Virus record (IMG/VR): IMGVR_UViG_3300006119_000022 | Location: 1-40,425 of that record | DNA from: a virus | Length of the DNA: 40,425 nt | Reading direction: 5' to 3' (one strand) | In this document: one piece after another, positions 31,059-39,354 of the stretch | Position numbering within the stretch: position 1 is the first letter of the stretch | Layout: each line of letters begins with the position of its first letter | The notes under the pieces: model-generated | Told to the model about the DNA's origin: nothing | Databases searched by the model: none | Seen by the model: the letters and a program-made list of their open reading frames with translations, nothing else | Made by a program: the position numbers and the translations under genes

Positions 31059-33799
31059 TATCTACTTCCCATCATGGAGATGCTGTTATTCTCTTCAAGA
31101 ATGCTCTGCACTTTTTTAGCAAACCTAACTGCTTCGTCTTGGGAAGCCTGTGCAATGTTCACTGTTATCTGAACATTAGTTGATCCTCCCCCTCCTCCAG
31201 AAGAAGGCATTGAAGCGCCAAATCCAGAAGTTCCACCGCCATAACCAGGTATTTGTGTTCCCCATGGAGAATGGTTAACTGCACTAAGAACTCCAGCAGT
31301 GTTGTTACCTGTAGATAGAGCACTTAAAATGGACTTGTAACGTCCATTGTTAATTGTGTCAATGGTTGCCTGCATTCCCTGATTAAAACTTACGTACGAT
31401 TCAACACCAACACTGTTGATAGGTACGGCCCCTGCTTCTGGTTGTGTTGTGTTTAGAGGATTGTAATGTGCAGAGTTATTCCACTGCCCACCTTCGTACG
31501 CCATCCACGTAGTAATAGCAGCAATATTTTGTTGTGTAACTGGTTTTCCTAGGTTAGTAAGAAATTGTTTTGCCCAATCTAATTTGCTGCCAGTAGCAAG
31601 GATTGTTCCTGGAGCGTTTACGCTACTTCCAGAAACTGTTTGTGGAGTTCCGCCTGTTCCTGTTAAAAATGCTGCTGGATCAACTGGGTTGTTGTGTCCT
31701 TTACGAACTTCAAAGTGAAGGTGAGGCCCAGTGACGTTACCCGATTGTCCAGACTTACCAATTTCTTGACCAGCAACTACTGTTTGTCCAATTTTTACTG
31801 ACTTACTTTGTAGGTGACCGTACAGTGTTTGGTAGCCGTTACCGTGATCAATTTGAACATACACACCAAAATCTGCGCCAGGAGAATCATCAAAGACAAT
31901 TCCATCAGCAACAGCCTTTACAGACGTTCCTACAGGAACTGCATAGTCATCACCTGTGTGGTAGTTCTTTGCTCCATTCCACATGCCTGGATCTTTTGCT
32001 CCATACATTGTGGTAGGTGCAACTCCAGGAATTGGAGAACTTAATGTTTGTTTTGTGCTTTGACCTGAGTATGGGTGAAGAGCACCCGTGTTTGCTGCTG
32101 GAGATGAGTATTGTCCTGGTGTTGCTTGCGCTTGAGAATACGCTCCACCTTTAGCACCAAACGATGCTCCAAATCCACCATAAGAACTTCCACCAGAACC
32201 AAAAAATCCAGCAACTCCACCGATCACGGTACCGATAACAGCGCCAGGAGCAGCACCTACGCCAAAGAATCCAGCACCAATACTTGCACCAATTAAAGCA
32301 CCAGCACCAGCACTAGCGGCAATACTTCCCCCACGAACTACATCTCTACCAGTACTTGTTTTGTTTAACCCTGTTGCATTTCCAAGTTCTTTTCCGCCTT
32401 GGCCCATAAGGTATCCCGCACCAGCAGCCGTTGTTGCACCTCCCGCTACTCGCCCAAGAACGCCTGCACTAGTTGATGCTATTCTTCCAGCACTAAGAAC
32501 TGATGAACCACTGCTGCCTATTGGTATTCCTAGTTTCTCTGCAGCAGCAAGGGCAACCATACCTTCTGCAATATTTTTAATGCCCATCGTAAATCCGCCA
32601 ATAAGTGAGGTAAGGGCTGAGCCTAACCCAGTTTGACCCAATCCTTGAAGATAGGCTTTTGCTTCAATTACTGACTGGCCAAACTGCGCCATCTTTTGAT
32701 TTACATCTGTAATAGTAGTTGCAGCGGCTTGGTACCCCTTGATCATAGAGTCTTGAGAAGCCTGCATTAAGTTTGTTTGAGATGTTGTTATTTGTTGCCC
32801 TGCAGCGTTAGGGTTTCCTGCTCCAGATAGCGTTGCTAGATCTGCGTTCTTTCCTTGTGCTAATAGCAAGAACTGTGCTTTAAAAAGTTGTTGTTGGTCT
32901 GGGGATAAGTTAAGGGCGTTTAAATCTGCGCCAGCAAGACCGTATTGCAAAGACTGTTGAACGGCATTTACGTTGCCTTTTCCACGTCCTTGAAAGATGC
33001 GATTAAAAAGTTGACTTGCAATTTGAGATTCAGAAAGTGGATTTCCCTGTTGATCAAACTGGGATATTCCATACTGATAAAGGTTTGCTCCCATAGCGCC
33101 AGTCTGTAATCCACCAATAGCGGTAGCAGCGGCTGCATTGCTCATATTAAATTGGCGGTATGCTCCACCAACTTCTCTTATGCTTTGTAGGTATGGACTG
33201 CTTCCTGGAGCATACCCGTACTGCTGAGTAAGGATGGCAGCAGCGGCTGCATCATCCCCAATACCTGAAACACCTCTTCCAAATCCTCCGCTAATTGCGC
33301 TAAGGGTTGAGGTCTGTAATTGCTTATATCCAAGACCAGTGGTTGAGTATTGTGAGACGGCGTAGTAGTTAGACGCACGAGCAATTGTGGCACCTAGATC
33401 AGGTCCTAGTGAATAAGCAGCACCTGCAACTCCTCCAGCAACTTGAGCAGCGCCACCAAGGATTGAGAACTTTGCCACAGTCGGAGACATCCACGGCATA
33501 GCGGTAGCGCTTGCACGTTGCTGTTGTGCTGCAGATTGAGGTTGCGAGGCTGGAACCATGTTCTCAGCCACGCCATTACCTGCTGTTGTAAAGTTAGCAC
33601 CGTCTGTACCAAGAGTAACTTTTGTACCTTTGGTAAGATTTTTTTGACCATTTTTTGTAATGGTCTTACGCATTGTGTCAGCCGCTGTTTGGGCAGGTGC
33701 AGAGATGTGTTTGATCGTGTCATTGATCTCGCTAAGAGTTTTAAGCGTGTCCTTAAGGGCGTCATTAAGTGACTTAACGCTCGTCACCATACTAGCCAT
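31058..33799 (-). CDS. Tail tape measure protein with M23 peptidase and lysozyme-like domains (913 aa)
   Basis: The first 400 residues are helical with long Gln/Ala-rich segments and a Gly-rich hydrophobic region (about 470-545, GAGALIGASIGAGFFGVGAA), typical of tape measures. Residues about 605-710 form an intact LytM/M23 peptidase (HTGDD, YGHLQ, GPHLHFEV). A lysozyme-like domain follows at about 745-860 (TTWMAYEGGQWNN, NPLNTT) with the EGG motif. The protein sets tail length and its lytic domains probably open the cell wall during DNA injection. ATG 33799 overlaps the end of the frameshifted chaperone frame. Confidence 0.9.
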   Translation of the reverse strand: MASMVTSVKSLNDALKDTLKTLSEINDTIKHISAPAQTAADTMRKTITKNGQKNLTKGTKVTLGTDGANFTTAGNGVAENMVPASQPQSAAQQQRASATAMPWMSPTVAKFSILGGAAQVAGGVAGAAYSLGPDLGATIARASNYYAVSQYSTTGLGYKQLQTSTLSAISGGFGRGVSGIGDDAAAAAILTQQYGYAPGSSPYLQSIREVGGAYRQFNMSNAAAATAIGGLQTGAMGANLYQYGISQFDQQGNPLSESQIASQLFNRIFQGRGKGNVNAVQQSLQYGLAGADLNALNLSPDQQQLFKAQFLLLAQGKNADLATLSGAGNPNAAGQQITTSQTNLMQASQDSMIKGYQAAATTITDVNQKMAQFGQSVIEAKAYLQGLGQTGLGSALTSLIGGFTMGIKNIAEGMVALAAAEKLGIPIGSSGSSVLSAGRIASTSAGVLGRVAGGATTAAGAGYLMGQGGKELGNATGLNKTSTGRDVVRGGSIAASAGAGALIGASIGAGFFGVGAAPGAVIGTVIGGVAGFFGSGGSSYGGFGASFGAKGGAYSQAQATPGQYSSPAANTGALHPYSGQSTKQTLSSPIPGVAPTTMYGAKDPGMWNGAKNYHTGDDYAVPVGTSVKAVADGIVFDDSPGADFGVYVQIDHGNGYQTLYGHLQSKSVKIGQTVVAGQEIGKSGQSGNVTGPHLHFEVRKGHNNPVDPAAFLTGTGGTPQTVSGSSVNAPGTILATGSKLDWAKQFLTNLGKPVTQQNIAAITTWMAYEGGQWNNSAHYNPLNTTQPEAGAVPINSVGVESYVSFNQGMQATIDTINNGRYKSILSALSTGNNTAGVLSAVNHSPWGTQIPGYGGGTSGFGASMPSSGGGGGSTNVQITVNIAQASQDEAVRFAKKVQSILEENNSISMMGSR

Positions 33800-33959
33800 C
33801 TGGACTCCTTATCGCTTTTGCCTTGGCTAGTTCTAGCCAATTCTTTCTTTCTCTAGAGGACATCTCTTTTATCTCTGTGAGATTCCAACTTCCGTATATC
33901 TCTGATATAGCCGCCCATTCAGCGAATAACTGAACGTATGGAATGATATTAGAATTGAA
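33792..33959 (-). CDS. Tail assembly chaperone, frameshift extension (GT-like part)
   Basis: A frame shifted by +1 (or -2) relative to the 269-residue gene is open from just upstream of that gene's stop codon to TAG at 33792-33794. It encodes about 55 residues (NIIPYVQLFAEWAAISEIYG, then TEIKEMSSRERKNWLELAKA). There is no ATG, GTG or TTG near its beginning; the only ATG is 23 codons from the end. The stop overlaps the tape measure start by 8 nt. The EIKEM..RER..WLE pattern is typical of chaperone C-termini just upstream of tape measures. Probably made as a fusion by programmed frameshifting. Confidence 0.68.
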   Translation of the reverse strand, partial: FNSNIIPYVQLFAEWAAISEIYGSWNLTEIKEMSSRERKNWLELAKAKAIRSPDG

Positions 33960-34758
33960 ACAACGTACCCAAATTAATGGATATCGTTACCTCACTTCCG
34001 CAATCAGGGCATTCCATGGTTACATCATCAAACTGTGGACCAGGTACTCGTTTGTTAATTTCTGAAATGATCTTTTTACGATCTACAATTGGAAGATTTT
34101 GAACTTGGAGTTTGCTGTATACAGGTGAACCGTTAATCTTTAACACTGTCTTCTCAAGAAGAATCGTGTTCATTTCTGCAGGAGTTTTATCTGCATTATT
34201 GATCAATTCTTTTTGAGCAATACCAGTTGGAAGTTGTACTTCAATCTCTCCAGCCTTACCACTAACAGTAAAGACTCTGTCTCCCACAGGATCTGTAAGA
34301 ATCTTTGTCTTAATATCTTCGTTAATATCTACTGTTACATTTTTAAAGTCATTACAGCCTGAACAAAAGATAGACATATCTGTTGTTGAACCAAATGTTG
34401 CTTTCAAGATACCAAGAAGAATTGCATCTCGATCTCCTGTCAACATGTGATCAAGGATCTTATCGTCAGCCTTTAGGTCTCCAACTTTGACAGTTCCTCG
34501 TTCTAAGATAGTTAGAAGAGCCTTGCCAACATTTGCAGCCTTTGAAATAACTTCTTCATCTCGACCGTTCAACTCACGTACCTCTGCGGTCTGTAGCAAC
34601 TCCCCAGCGGTTGAAATGTAACCGCCAGGAAGTTGTACAGTCGTATCTGAAGGAGCAATTATTGTTGGGTTGATATCCTTAGGAGACTCTTTAAGAACAT
34701 CCTTAATTAAGTTGTTTGCCAAGTCTGGGTTAGAGACTGCACTAATTGTGTTCGACAT
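33949..34758 (-). CDS. Tail assembly chaperone, N-terminal product (T4 gp26-like, 269 aa)
   Basis: ATG 34758 has AAAGGA upstream. The product has a Gln/Leu/Glu-rich start, VQLPGGYI, TAEVRELNGRDEEVISKA, and two Cys pairs: CSGC in the middle and CPDCG near the C-terminus. This matches the T4 gp26-type baseplate/chaperone family. It lies between the tube and tape measure genes, the classical position of tail assembly chaperones. The final codons TTG TTT CAA TTC TAA offer a slip site: TTT to TTC would enter the extension frame. Confidence 0.75.
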   Translation of the reverse strand: MSNTISAVSNPDLANNLIKDVLKESPKDINPTIIAPSDTTVQLPGGYISTAGELLQTAEVRELNGRDEEVISKAANVGKALLTILERGTVKVGDLKADDKILDHMLTGDRDAILLGILKATFGSTTDMSIFCSGCNDFKNVTVDINEDIKTKILTDPVGDRVFTVSGKAGEIEVQLPTGIAQKELINNADKTPAEMNTILLEKTVLKINGSPVYSKLQVQNLPIVDRKKIISEINKRVPGPQFDDVTMECPDCGSEVTISINLGTLFQF

Positions 34759-34777
34759 TATGTTCCTTTGCTAGTTG

Positions 34778-35455
34778 TTAGTGTGCGCCAGTTGCTGCTG
34801 AAGAACCACCCGCTGCAGTAAATGCAGGAGCGCTTGTTGCTACATCTGATCCCCATGAGATGTCAAAGCCTTCGTGAACCAAAGACATCTGTTCTACGAG
34901 AAGGGCGTTGTCACCAGCGTTGAGGTCAGAGTATGAGACTGAGGTTGGCCATGCGTTGTACACCATAAAACGCATAGCAATTACGTCTGTGGATGAGTTA
35001 GTAGCCGCAGCAGTTCCATCCGCAGTTTGAGCACCCTGTGGAATTGGGTGTGCAAGAACCTTGATCTCAACATCGCAACGGAAGTTGTCTCCCGCAGCGC
35101 GTGAAGATCCTCCACCTTGAACTGTTGCAAAAAGGGTCTTCATCCAATCCCAGTTTGTGCTTGTTCCAAGAATCACACCGCGTTGGAAGGTGATTGGAGC
35201 AAACGTTGTTTGTCCAGGAATCTGGTGAACAGTGGTGTTGTATCCACCCTCACGGTAAGGAATGGAGTCTGTAGTGATTGACATTCCTGAGATTGAGGTA
35301 AATCCAAAAGTAACTGGAGGAGTAGCAAGGTTAGTCATAGCCGTATTAGCGTTTGCTCCACCAGCGTTTGGAAGTGGTGTGAAGGTAACGAGGTACCTAA
35401 AGTTGCGTAACGGATCAGTCGCAAGCGATGATCGGTTATTGTTGATTGTTGGCAT
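34778..35455 (-). CDS. Tail tube protein, gp19-like (225 aa)
   Basis: The sequence starts DPLRNFRYLVTF, continues through FGFTSISGMSITTDSIPYREGG and TTFAPITFQRGVILG (about residues 85-100), and ends in a beta/loop region with VEQMSLVHEGFDISW. This is the gp19/tail tube family pattern, which polymerises into the inner tube. It lies immediately after the sheath gene, as in most myoviruses. ATG 35455 has AAGGAG. Confidence 0.92.
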   Translation of the reverse strand: MPTINNNRSSLATDPLRNFRYLVTFTPLPNAGGANANTAMTNLATPPVTFGFTSISGMSITTDSIPYREGGYNTTVHQIPGQTTFAPITFQRGVILGTSTNWDWMKTLFATVQGGGSSRAAGDNFRCDVEIKVLAHPIPQGAQTADGTAAATNSSTDVIAMRFMVYNAWPTSVSYSDLNAGDNALLVEQMSLVHEGFDISWGSDVATSAPAFTAAGGSSAATGAH

Positions 35456-35472
35456 CTGTTATCTCCTTCGGA

Positions 35473-36990
35473 TTACGCCAGGGTCATTTGACTGAGGTTA
35501 AGTACTACAAACTCAGCAGGGTACTCAAGGGCAACGCCAACTTGGATGTTGACAATGCCATTTTGAATTGACGATGCTGTGTTGTTTGTTGCATCGCAGA
35601 GCACGTAAAAGGCTTGGGCTGGTGTTCCACCACGAAGTCCACCTTGGTTACGATAGTCGTTTAAGAATGAGGTAAACGCGTTTGTGATACGAGACCATAG
35701 GCGCTCATCGTTGTTCTCAAACAATGCGATTTGAGCAATACTCTTTAGGTTTTGCTCAATGTAGATAAGTGAACGGCGCATGTTTACATATCGGTTGGCT
35801 GTTCCATCTTGTAGGAGAGTACGAGCACCCATGACTACAACGCCAGCACCAGGAATTTGGCGAATAGCGTTTACTGGAGCAACTGAACCAGTTCCTGCTG
35901 ATGGAAGTCCCAAGTTAAGGTTGTCAAGTTCAGTAGAGGTAAACGCACGCTCTAGTGAAATAACGCCAGTAAGTGGGAAGTTCAAACCTGCTGGAGCCTT
36001 AGATACACTCTTTGTGGCGTCTGTAGCAAGATACAGACCAGCAACTGCTGCTGATGGACCGACCAAACGGATTGCACCACTACCACGTCCAACAGGGTCG
36101 CTGATGTAGGTGTGTGGGTAGTACACTGCGGTATGGCTGCTTGCAGTCAATCCCTGTGCGTAGGTAATTGCAGCATCTACAGTTTCTCCTGCAGGAGTTT
36201 CTGCAACAAAGAAACCATTGTTTGATGCTGCCCAAGCAATTGCGTCGTTGATTACGCTGACAACACCAGAAGCAAGGATGTCATTGATGTTAGGAATGAA
36301 CATAACAAGGGCACGGTTTAGAGACGAGAACTCATTCCAAACAGATGCGCTTGTTGATGCATAAGAGGTGTAATCCCCACCAACAACTGCTGATCCATCT
36401 GATCCACCTGTTAGTGGGTAAACTGCAAGAACAGGTGTTCCTGAAGCAAGATTACTAACTTTGATTACAGATGCAGCAGTGTTGTTGATAACTGTTCCAG
36501 CATAACTAGAAGAAGTTGAGTCACCAAATACAAGGTTCTCATAGCGCTCAAGAAGAACATCCCCTGATACACCTTCTTTATAAACCTCTACTGTGTAGGT
36601 GCTAGATACTGATCCAGCCTTAACGTTGATGCGTAGGTTGTTACCGTCAGCACCACGGTTCTTTGCGGTGAATGTAGCGACTACAACGTTTCCTGATGTC
36701 TCAACATCAACTGTTGCAGCAGCAGCATCGCTGTGAAGGATACGCTTTACGTAAAGTTCACGTCCTCCGTTATTAAAGAATTGAGCGACGCCAAACACTG
36801 CAGGGAATGTAGTGCTGTAGCCACCAAACTTTGAAGTAAATTCTGTCCAAGATTGAACGCGAGTCACAATCTCAGGACCTTGTGCAAATGGGGCAGCGAT
36901 TGCACCAGCAGCACTTGTAGCAACTCCTTGAGCGAGAGGTGCTGGAAGTAGTGTCTCTGTTAGGTAGACACCTGCACGACCGTAAGTCAT
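35473..36990 (-). CDS. Contractile tail sheath protein (505 aa)
   Basis: The N-terminus GRAGVYLTETLLPAP and the segment GPEIVTRVQSWTEFTSKFGG then FFNNGGRELYVKRI are typical of sheath proteins. The C-terminal part has the conserved NAIRQIPGAGVVVMGARTL and the terminal strand region EYPAEFVVLNLSQM that mediates subunit exchange. It forms the outer contractile layer around the tube. ATG 36990 has AGGAG. Confidence 0.95.
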   Translation of the reverse strand: MTYGRAGVYLTETLLPAPLAQGVATSAAGAIAAPFAQGPEIVTRVQSWTEFTSKFGGYSTTFPAVFGVAQFFNNGGRELYVKRILHSDAAAATVDVETSGNVVVATFTAKNRGADGNNLRINVKAGSVSSTYTVEVYKEGVSGDVLLERYENLVFGDSTSSSYAGTVINNTAASVIKVSNLASGTPVLAVYPLTGGSDGSAVVGGDYTSYASTSASVWNEFSSLNRALVMFIPNINDILASGVVSVINDAIAWAASNNGFFVAETPAGETVDAAITYAQGLTASSHTAVYYPHTYISDPVGRGSGAIRLVGPSAAVAGLYLATDATKSVSKAPAGLNFPLTGVISLERAFTSTELDNLNLGLPSAGTGSVAPVNAIRQIPGAGVVVMGARTLLQDGTANRYVNMRRSLIYIEQNLKSIAQIALFENNDERLWSRITNAFTSFLNDYRNQGGLRGGTPAQAFYVLCDATNNTASSIQNGIVNIQVGVALEYPAEFVVLNLSQMTLA

Positions 36991-37024
36991 TCTTTCTCCT
37001 GTCTTGTTGTTGGTAGGTTCCGTA

Positions 37025-37693
37025 TTATGAGGTTATTGTGATCGGATGAATAGGCGTAAAGTTAGGATTTGTTCCTCCTCGAACTTCATCCTGATAGCCT
37101 GTCATATTGACTTCAAGTGCCTTGTAGACTGCCGTATAGAGTTCTGGCACGATCTCACTGGAGATACGTACCGTGAATGCGTTTACAAATAAACGCTTTC
37201 CTGCTTCTGTGATATCTCTCTTTGAGACATCCAGAACATCAAGACGACGAACTGTGTTGTCGTTAGGTTGTAGCACACCAAACCGCAGGGGTAGTCGGGT
37301 GTACATTAGTTGCGCGATGATCTCGCGGTCATGACGAGGTTCACGTGCATAGGTTGTGACTTGGTAGTCAATGTTTACTGGGATAGGTTCGTGGATATAC
37401 CAGTCGTTTGTATCTGAGTTAAAATCTGTAGTTCCATCAGGAAGTTTTGTTGGATCCTGTAGGTATGTAGGCTTAACGAGACCACGCATAGCACGACTAA
37501 AGTCTTCTGAGATATCAACCATATCTATAGTGATGTATGGGTAGTTTTGGTCTCTAATTTCCTGGGAAGGCTGACCAAACCACACGCCAACATTTCTGGT
37601 TGAATCGCCGCTTGCGTTGGAGCGTTGGTCTGTTACCTTCATGCCCAAAAGAAGATTGCGAAGAGCCTCATCCTCTGAAAGAAGAAATGTCAT
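37025..37693 (-). CDS. Probable tail terminator / neck protein (222 aa)
   Basis: The fold order fits tail terminator proteins: an N-terminal helix (EDEALRNLLLGM), NYPYITIDMVDISEDFS, INVDYQVTTYAREPRHDREIIAQLMYTRLP-type strand and helix, and a C-terminal beta region. It lies directly upstream of the sheath gene and downstream of the HK97-gp10-like gene, the normal place for head-tail joining proteins. ATG 37693 has AGGAGG. Assignment rests on position and general pattern. Confidence 0.52.
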   Translation of the reverse strand: MTFLLSEDEALRNLLLGMKVTDQRSNASGDSTRNVGVWFGQPSQEIRDQNYPYITIDMVDISEDFSRAMRGLVKPTYLQDPTKLPDGTTDFNSDTNDWYIHEPIPVNIDYQVTTYAREPRHDREIIAQLMYTRLPLRFGVLQPNDNTVRRLDVLDVSKRDITEAGKRLFVNAFTVRISSEIVPELYTAVYKALEVNMTGYQDEVRGGTNPNFTPIHPITITS

Positions 37694-38007
37694 AGTCCGC
37701 CTCCTAGGTGTGCTAATAGGCGTCCAGTAAGAAACTCTTCGGCCTCACTCATGCGGTTTGAAAATCGGCGAATGGCGTAGGTTGGTCGAGTTCCTGGAGT
37801 ACCGAACTCTAAGTCTTGCGCCTCATCAAAATGGGCTGGATGAACGTGGGTAGTAAAGCCACCTGTAGGGCTGTAGCGGACGTGTAGTCCACGAACGATG
37901 TTATGAGGCCAGCCTGATGCTCGTGCCTCTGCACGAAGTTGTGCTGACATGTAGCGGGTTGTGTCGTGGGCTGAACGGTGAACTGCGATATGGTGTGGGC
38001 TGGTCAC
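37690..38007 (-). CDS. HK97-gp10-like head-tail joining protein (105 aa)
   Basis: The C-terminal part (LEFGTPGTRPTYAIRRFSNR) carries the E-x-GT...P...I/L-R pattern of HK97 gp10-like proteins, which sit in the neck. The N-terminal half has many His and Arg residues. The start is GTG 38007 overlapping the upstream stop (GTGA); no ATG lies upstream in frame with a ribosome binding site. Confidence 0.58.
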   Translation of the reverse strand: MTSPHHIAVHRSAHDTTRYMSAQLRAEARASGWPHNIVRGLHVRYSPTGGFTTHVHPAHFDEAQDLEFGTPGTRPTYAIRRFSNRMSEAEEFLTGRLLAHLGGGL

Positions 38008-38174
38008 TTCTTCTTGCCCTTCGCAACTTTACCGCCGATGTAGCCTGCGAGTAGTGCTGCGAAGATTGGCTGTTTTTCTTTAGGACGAAAGCCGAACACA
38101 CCACGCATGAACTCTTCACGTTCATGCTGATTGTTCATTTCAGCAACTTGTTCGTACCATGGCTTATGCGCCAT
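38004..38174 (-). CDS. Small hypothetical protein with basic tail (56 aa)
   Basis: ATG 38174 is preferred over ATG 38222 because AAAGGGG lies 5 nt before it. The protein starts MAHKPWYEQVAEMNNQHERE, contains a short hydrophobic segment (PIFAALLAGYIGG) and ends KVAKGKKK. It is the first gene of the tail unit after the terminator at 38246-38272. No family recognised. Confidence 0.65.
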   Translation of the reverse strand: MAHKPWYEQVAEMNNQHEREEFMRGVFGFRPKEKQPIFAALLAGYIGGKVAKGKKK

Positions 38175-38245
38175 CACAACCCCTTTATCGCAACCAGTGG
38201 GAACTGTAGTCAGGTTACGCATGTAAGCCTGATGCTCTAAGGATA

Positions 38246-38272
38246 AAGAAAAAGCCCCACTTTCGTGGGGCT
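38246..38272 (-). terminator. Rho-independent terminator
   Basis: On the minus strand an 8-bp GC-rich stem (AGCCCCAC / GTGGGGCT) closes a GAAA tetraloop and is followed by TTTTTCTTT. This is a textbook intrinsic terminator. It ends the transcript of the Lys-rich small-protein block and separates it from the tail operon. Confidence 0.9.
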
Positions 38273-38277
38273 AAGTC

Positions 38278-38457
38278 TTACTTCTTTTCTTTTTTGACTT
38301 TCTTGGCTAAAGCCTTGTCCATCTCTTTATCCTCTGCACGAGATGGTTTCTTCTTATCCATCTTCTTGTCAGCCTTTTTAAACGCCTTCTTTTGTTTTGG
38401 AGTCATGTCTTCCATAAGTTTGGCGTCTTGTTTTGCGTCAGACTCCTTCTTAGCCAT
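38278..38457 (-). CDS. Lys-rich small protein (59 aa)
   Basis: The frame starts at ATG 38457 and ends TAA at 38278. It begins MAKKESDAKQDAKLMEDMTP and is about one third Lys, alternating with Asp/Glu, so it is probably one long charged helix. It ends KKVKKEKK. The start shares its first base with the stop of the 52-residue gene upstream (TAATG), and the terminator follows directly. Possibly nucleic-acid-binding; no family recognised. Confidence 0.7.
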   Translation of the reverse strand: MAKKESDAKQDAKLMEDMTPKQKKAFKKADKKMDKKKPSRAEDKEMDKALAKKVKKEKK

Positions 38458-38615
38458 TACATGCCCTTCTTACGGTTTGTAATGACCTTTGGGTTTTTAG
38501 CCGATGATGCTTTCTTACCCTTACGAAGGGCAGCAAAGTCTGCAGCATCGATCTTCTTTGGATTACCGCCCATGGCAGCAATCTTCTTTTGCTTAGGAGA
38601 GAGACCGTCAGCCAT
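38457..38615 (-). CDS. Basic small protein (52 aa)
   Basis: ATG 38615 to TAA 38457 gives MADGLSPKQKKIAAMGGNPK followed by IDAADFAALRKG and a basic end (ITNRKKGM). The SPKQKKIAAMGG...I...DF..LR pattern recurs in small proteins of environmental phages. It shares one base with the metallothionein-like gene upstream (TAATG). Function unknown. Confidence 0.7.
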   Translation of the reverse strand: MADGLSPKQKKIAAMGGNPKKIDAADFAALRKGKKASSAKNPKVITNRKKGM

Positions 38616-38719
38616 TACTTGGCCTTCTTAGCACGAGCAGCCTTGCATGATGCACAGGTGCACTTACATCCTTTTGCTGGCTTTCCAGCCTTGCAACCAC
38701 AACCACACTTAACGCACAT
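38615..38719 (-). CDS. Metallothionein-like microprotein (34 aa, 8 Cys)
   Basis: ATG 38719 has GAAAGG upstream; the stop overlaps the next start by one base. Cysteines are at 2, 5, 7, 9 and 18, 20, 22, 25, an almost mirror-symmetric arrangement C-x2-C-x-C-x-C ... C-x-C-x-C-x2-C. The remaining residues are mostly Lys, Gly and Ala, ending RAKKAK. The density and CxC spacing are those of small metallothioneins, so metal (Zn, Cu or Cd) binding is likely. It could store or buffer metal or use a metal-folded structure to bind nucleic acid. Confidence 0.72.
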   Translation of the reverse strand: MCVKCGCGCKAGKPAKGCKCTCASCKAARAKKAK

Positions 38720-38721
38720 AG

Positions 38722-38883
38722 TTACTTACCTTTCGATTGTTTTGAAGCCCACATGTTATCGATCAAGTTTGGGTATGGACGACCAGCCTTTGCTGCTCGT
38801 GCCTTTGCCGCACTCTTTGCCGATGATGACAGAGGTGTAGACTTTTTCTTTGGATTTTTGGTATTCCAAACTTCTTTAGCCAT
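38722..38883 (-). CDS. Lys/Ala/Ser-rich small protein (53 aa)
   Basis: ATG 38883 to TAA 38722 gives MAKEVWNTKNPKKKSTPLSS, then SAAKARAAKAGRPYPNLIDN and a WASKQSKGK end. The AKxARxAKAGRPYPNLIDN segment followed by Trp looks like a conserved functional patch rather than random basic sequence. The start overlaps the upstream gene's stop by one base. Histone-like or peptide-binding role possible; unknown. Confidence 0.68.
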   Translation of the reverse strand: MAKEVWNTKNPKKKSTPLSSSAKSAAKARAAKAGRPYPNLIDNMWASKQSKGK

Positions 38884-39188
38884 TATTTCTTGCCTTTGTT
38901 TTTCTTGGAAATAGCGGCAGCCTTTTTCTTGGCATCAGCCTTTGAAGACGCACCCCATGCCTGAAGTGACAATAGCAATCTTGTTGGCTCACCATTTGGC
39001 TTATGCTCAGGTCCTGGCATTCCACCCATTCGTGCAAGGAATGATGCACGACGAGGGTTGTCGCCCTTCTTTACTGGAGCCTTAAGATCAGACCCAGGAT
39101 GAGACTTTTCGTAGGACTTACGGCCTGTTTCATTGAGGCCACCTTTTTTGTTTTTACCTTTTGAGGTTTGCCATGCTTCTGATGCCAT
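38883..39188 (-). CDS. DUF6321-like basic protein (101 aa)
   Basis: The pattern GGLNETGRKSYEK...GSDLKAPVKK, then RRASFLARMGGMPGP, then GEPTRLLLSLQAWG is one I associate with DUF6321-type proteins common in environmental phages. N- and C-termini are Lys-rich. ATG 39188 follows the stop of the 54-residue gene closely. Function is not established; the conserved core suggests it is folded and not merely a charged tail. Confidence 0.68.
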   Translation of the reverse strand: MASEAWQTSKGKNKKGGLNETGRKSYEKSHPGSDLKAPVKKGDNPRRASFLARMGGMPGPEHKPNGEPTRLLLSLQAWGASSKADAKKKAAAISKKNKGKK

Positions 39189-39189
39189 G

Positions 39190-39354
39190 TTATTTCTTCT
39201 TACCTGCTTGAGCCATCTTTTCCATCTTGGCTTTGCCGTACTTCTTCATACCAGCAGCCGCTGCAACTGCAGCAGGATTTTTAGCGCCAGACTTCTTTGC
39301 TTCTTCTTCAACCTTCTTGAAGCGTGCTCCTGAACCTAACTTTGCTTTAGCCAT
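39190..39354 (-). CDS. Basic small protein with GSGARF...KKYG pattern (54 aa)
   Basis: ATG 39354 to TAA 39190 gives MAKAKLGSGARFKKVEEEAK, an Ala-rich middle (NPAAVAAAAGMKKYGKAKME) and GKKK end. The GSG.RF...NP.A..A..G.KKYG.. pattern recurs in small phage proteins. It overlaps the upstream 64-residue gene by 8 nt. Role unknown. Confidence 0.68.
   Translation of the reverse strand: MAKAKLGSGARFKKVEEEAKKSGAKNPAAVAAAAGMKKYGKAKMEKMAQAGKKK

Noticed and set aside
38175-38245. Leader between the terminator and the first tail gene examined for tRNA or promoter
   Set aside because: A promoter must be near here, but no recognisable -35/-10 pair stands out. A GGTTGCGATAAAGGGG stretch looked tRNA-like but has no cloverleaf pairing.
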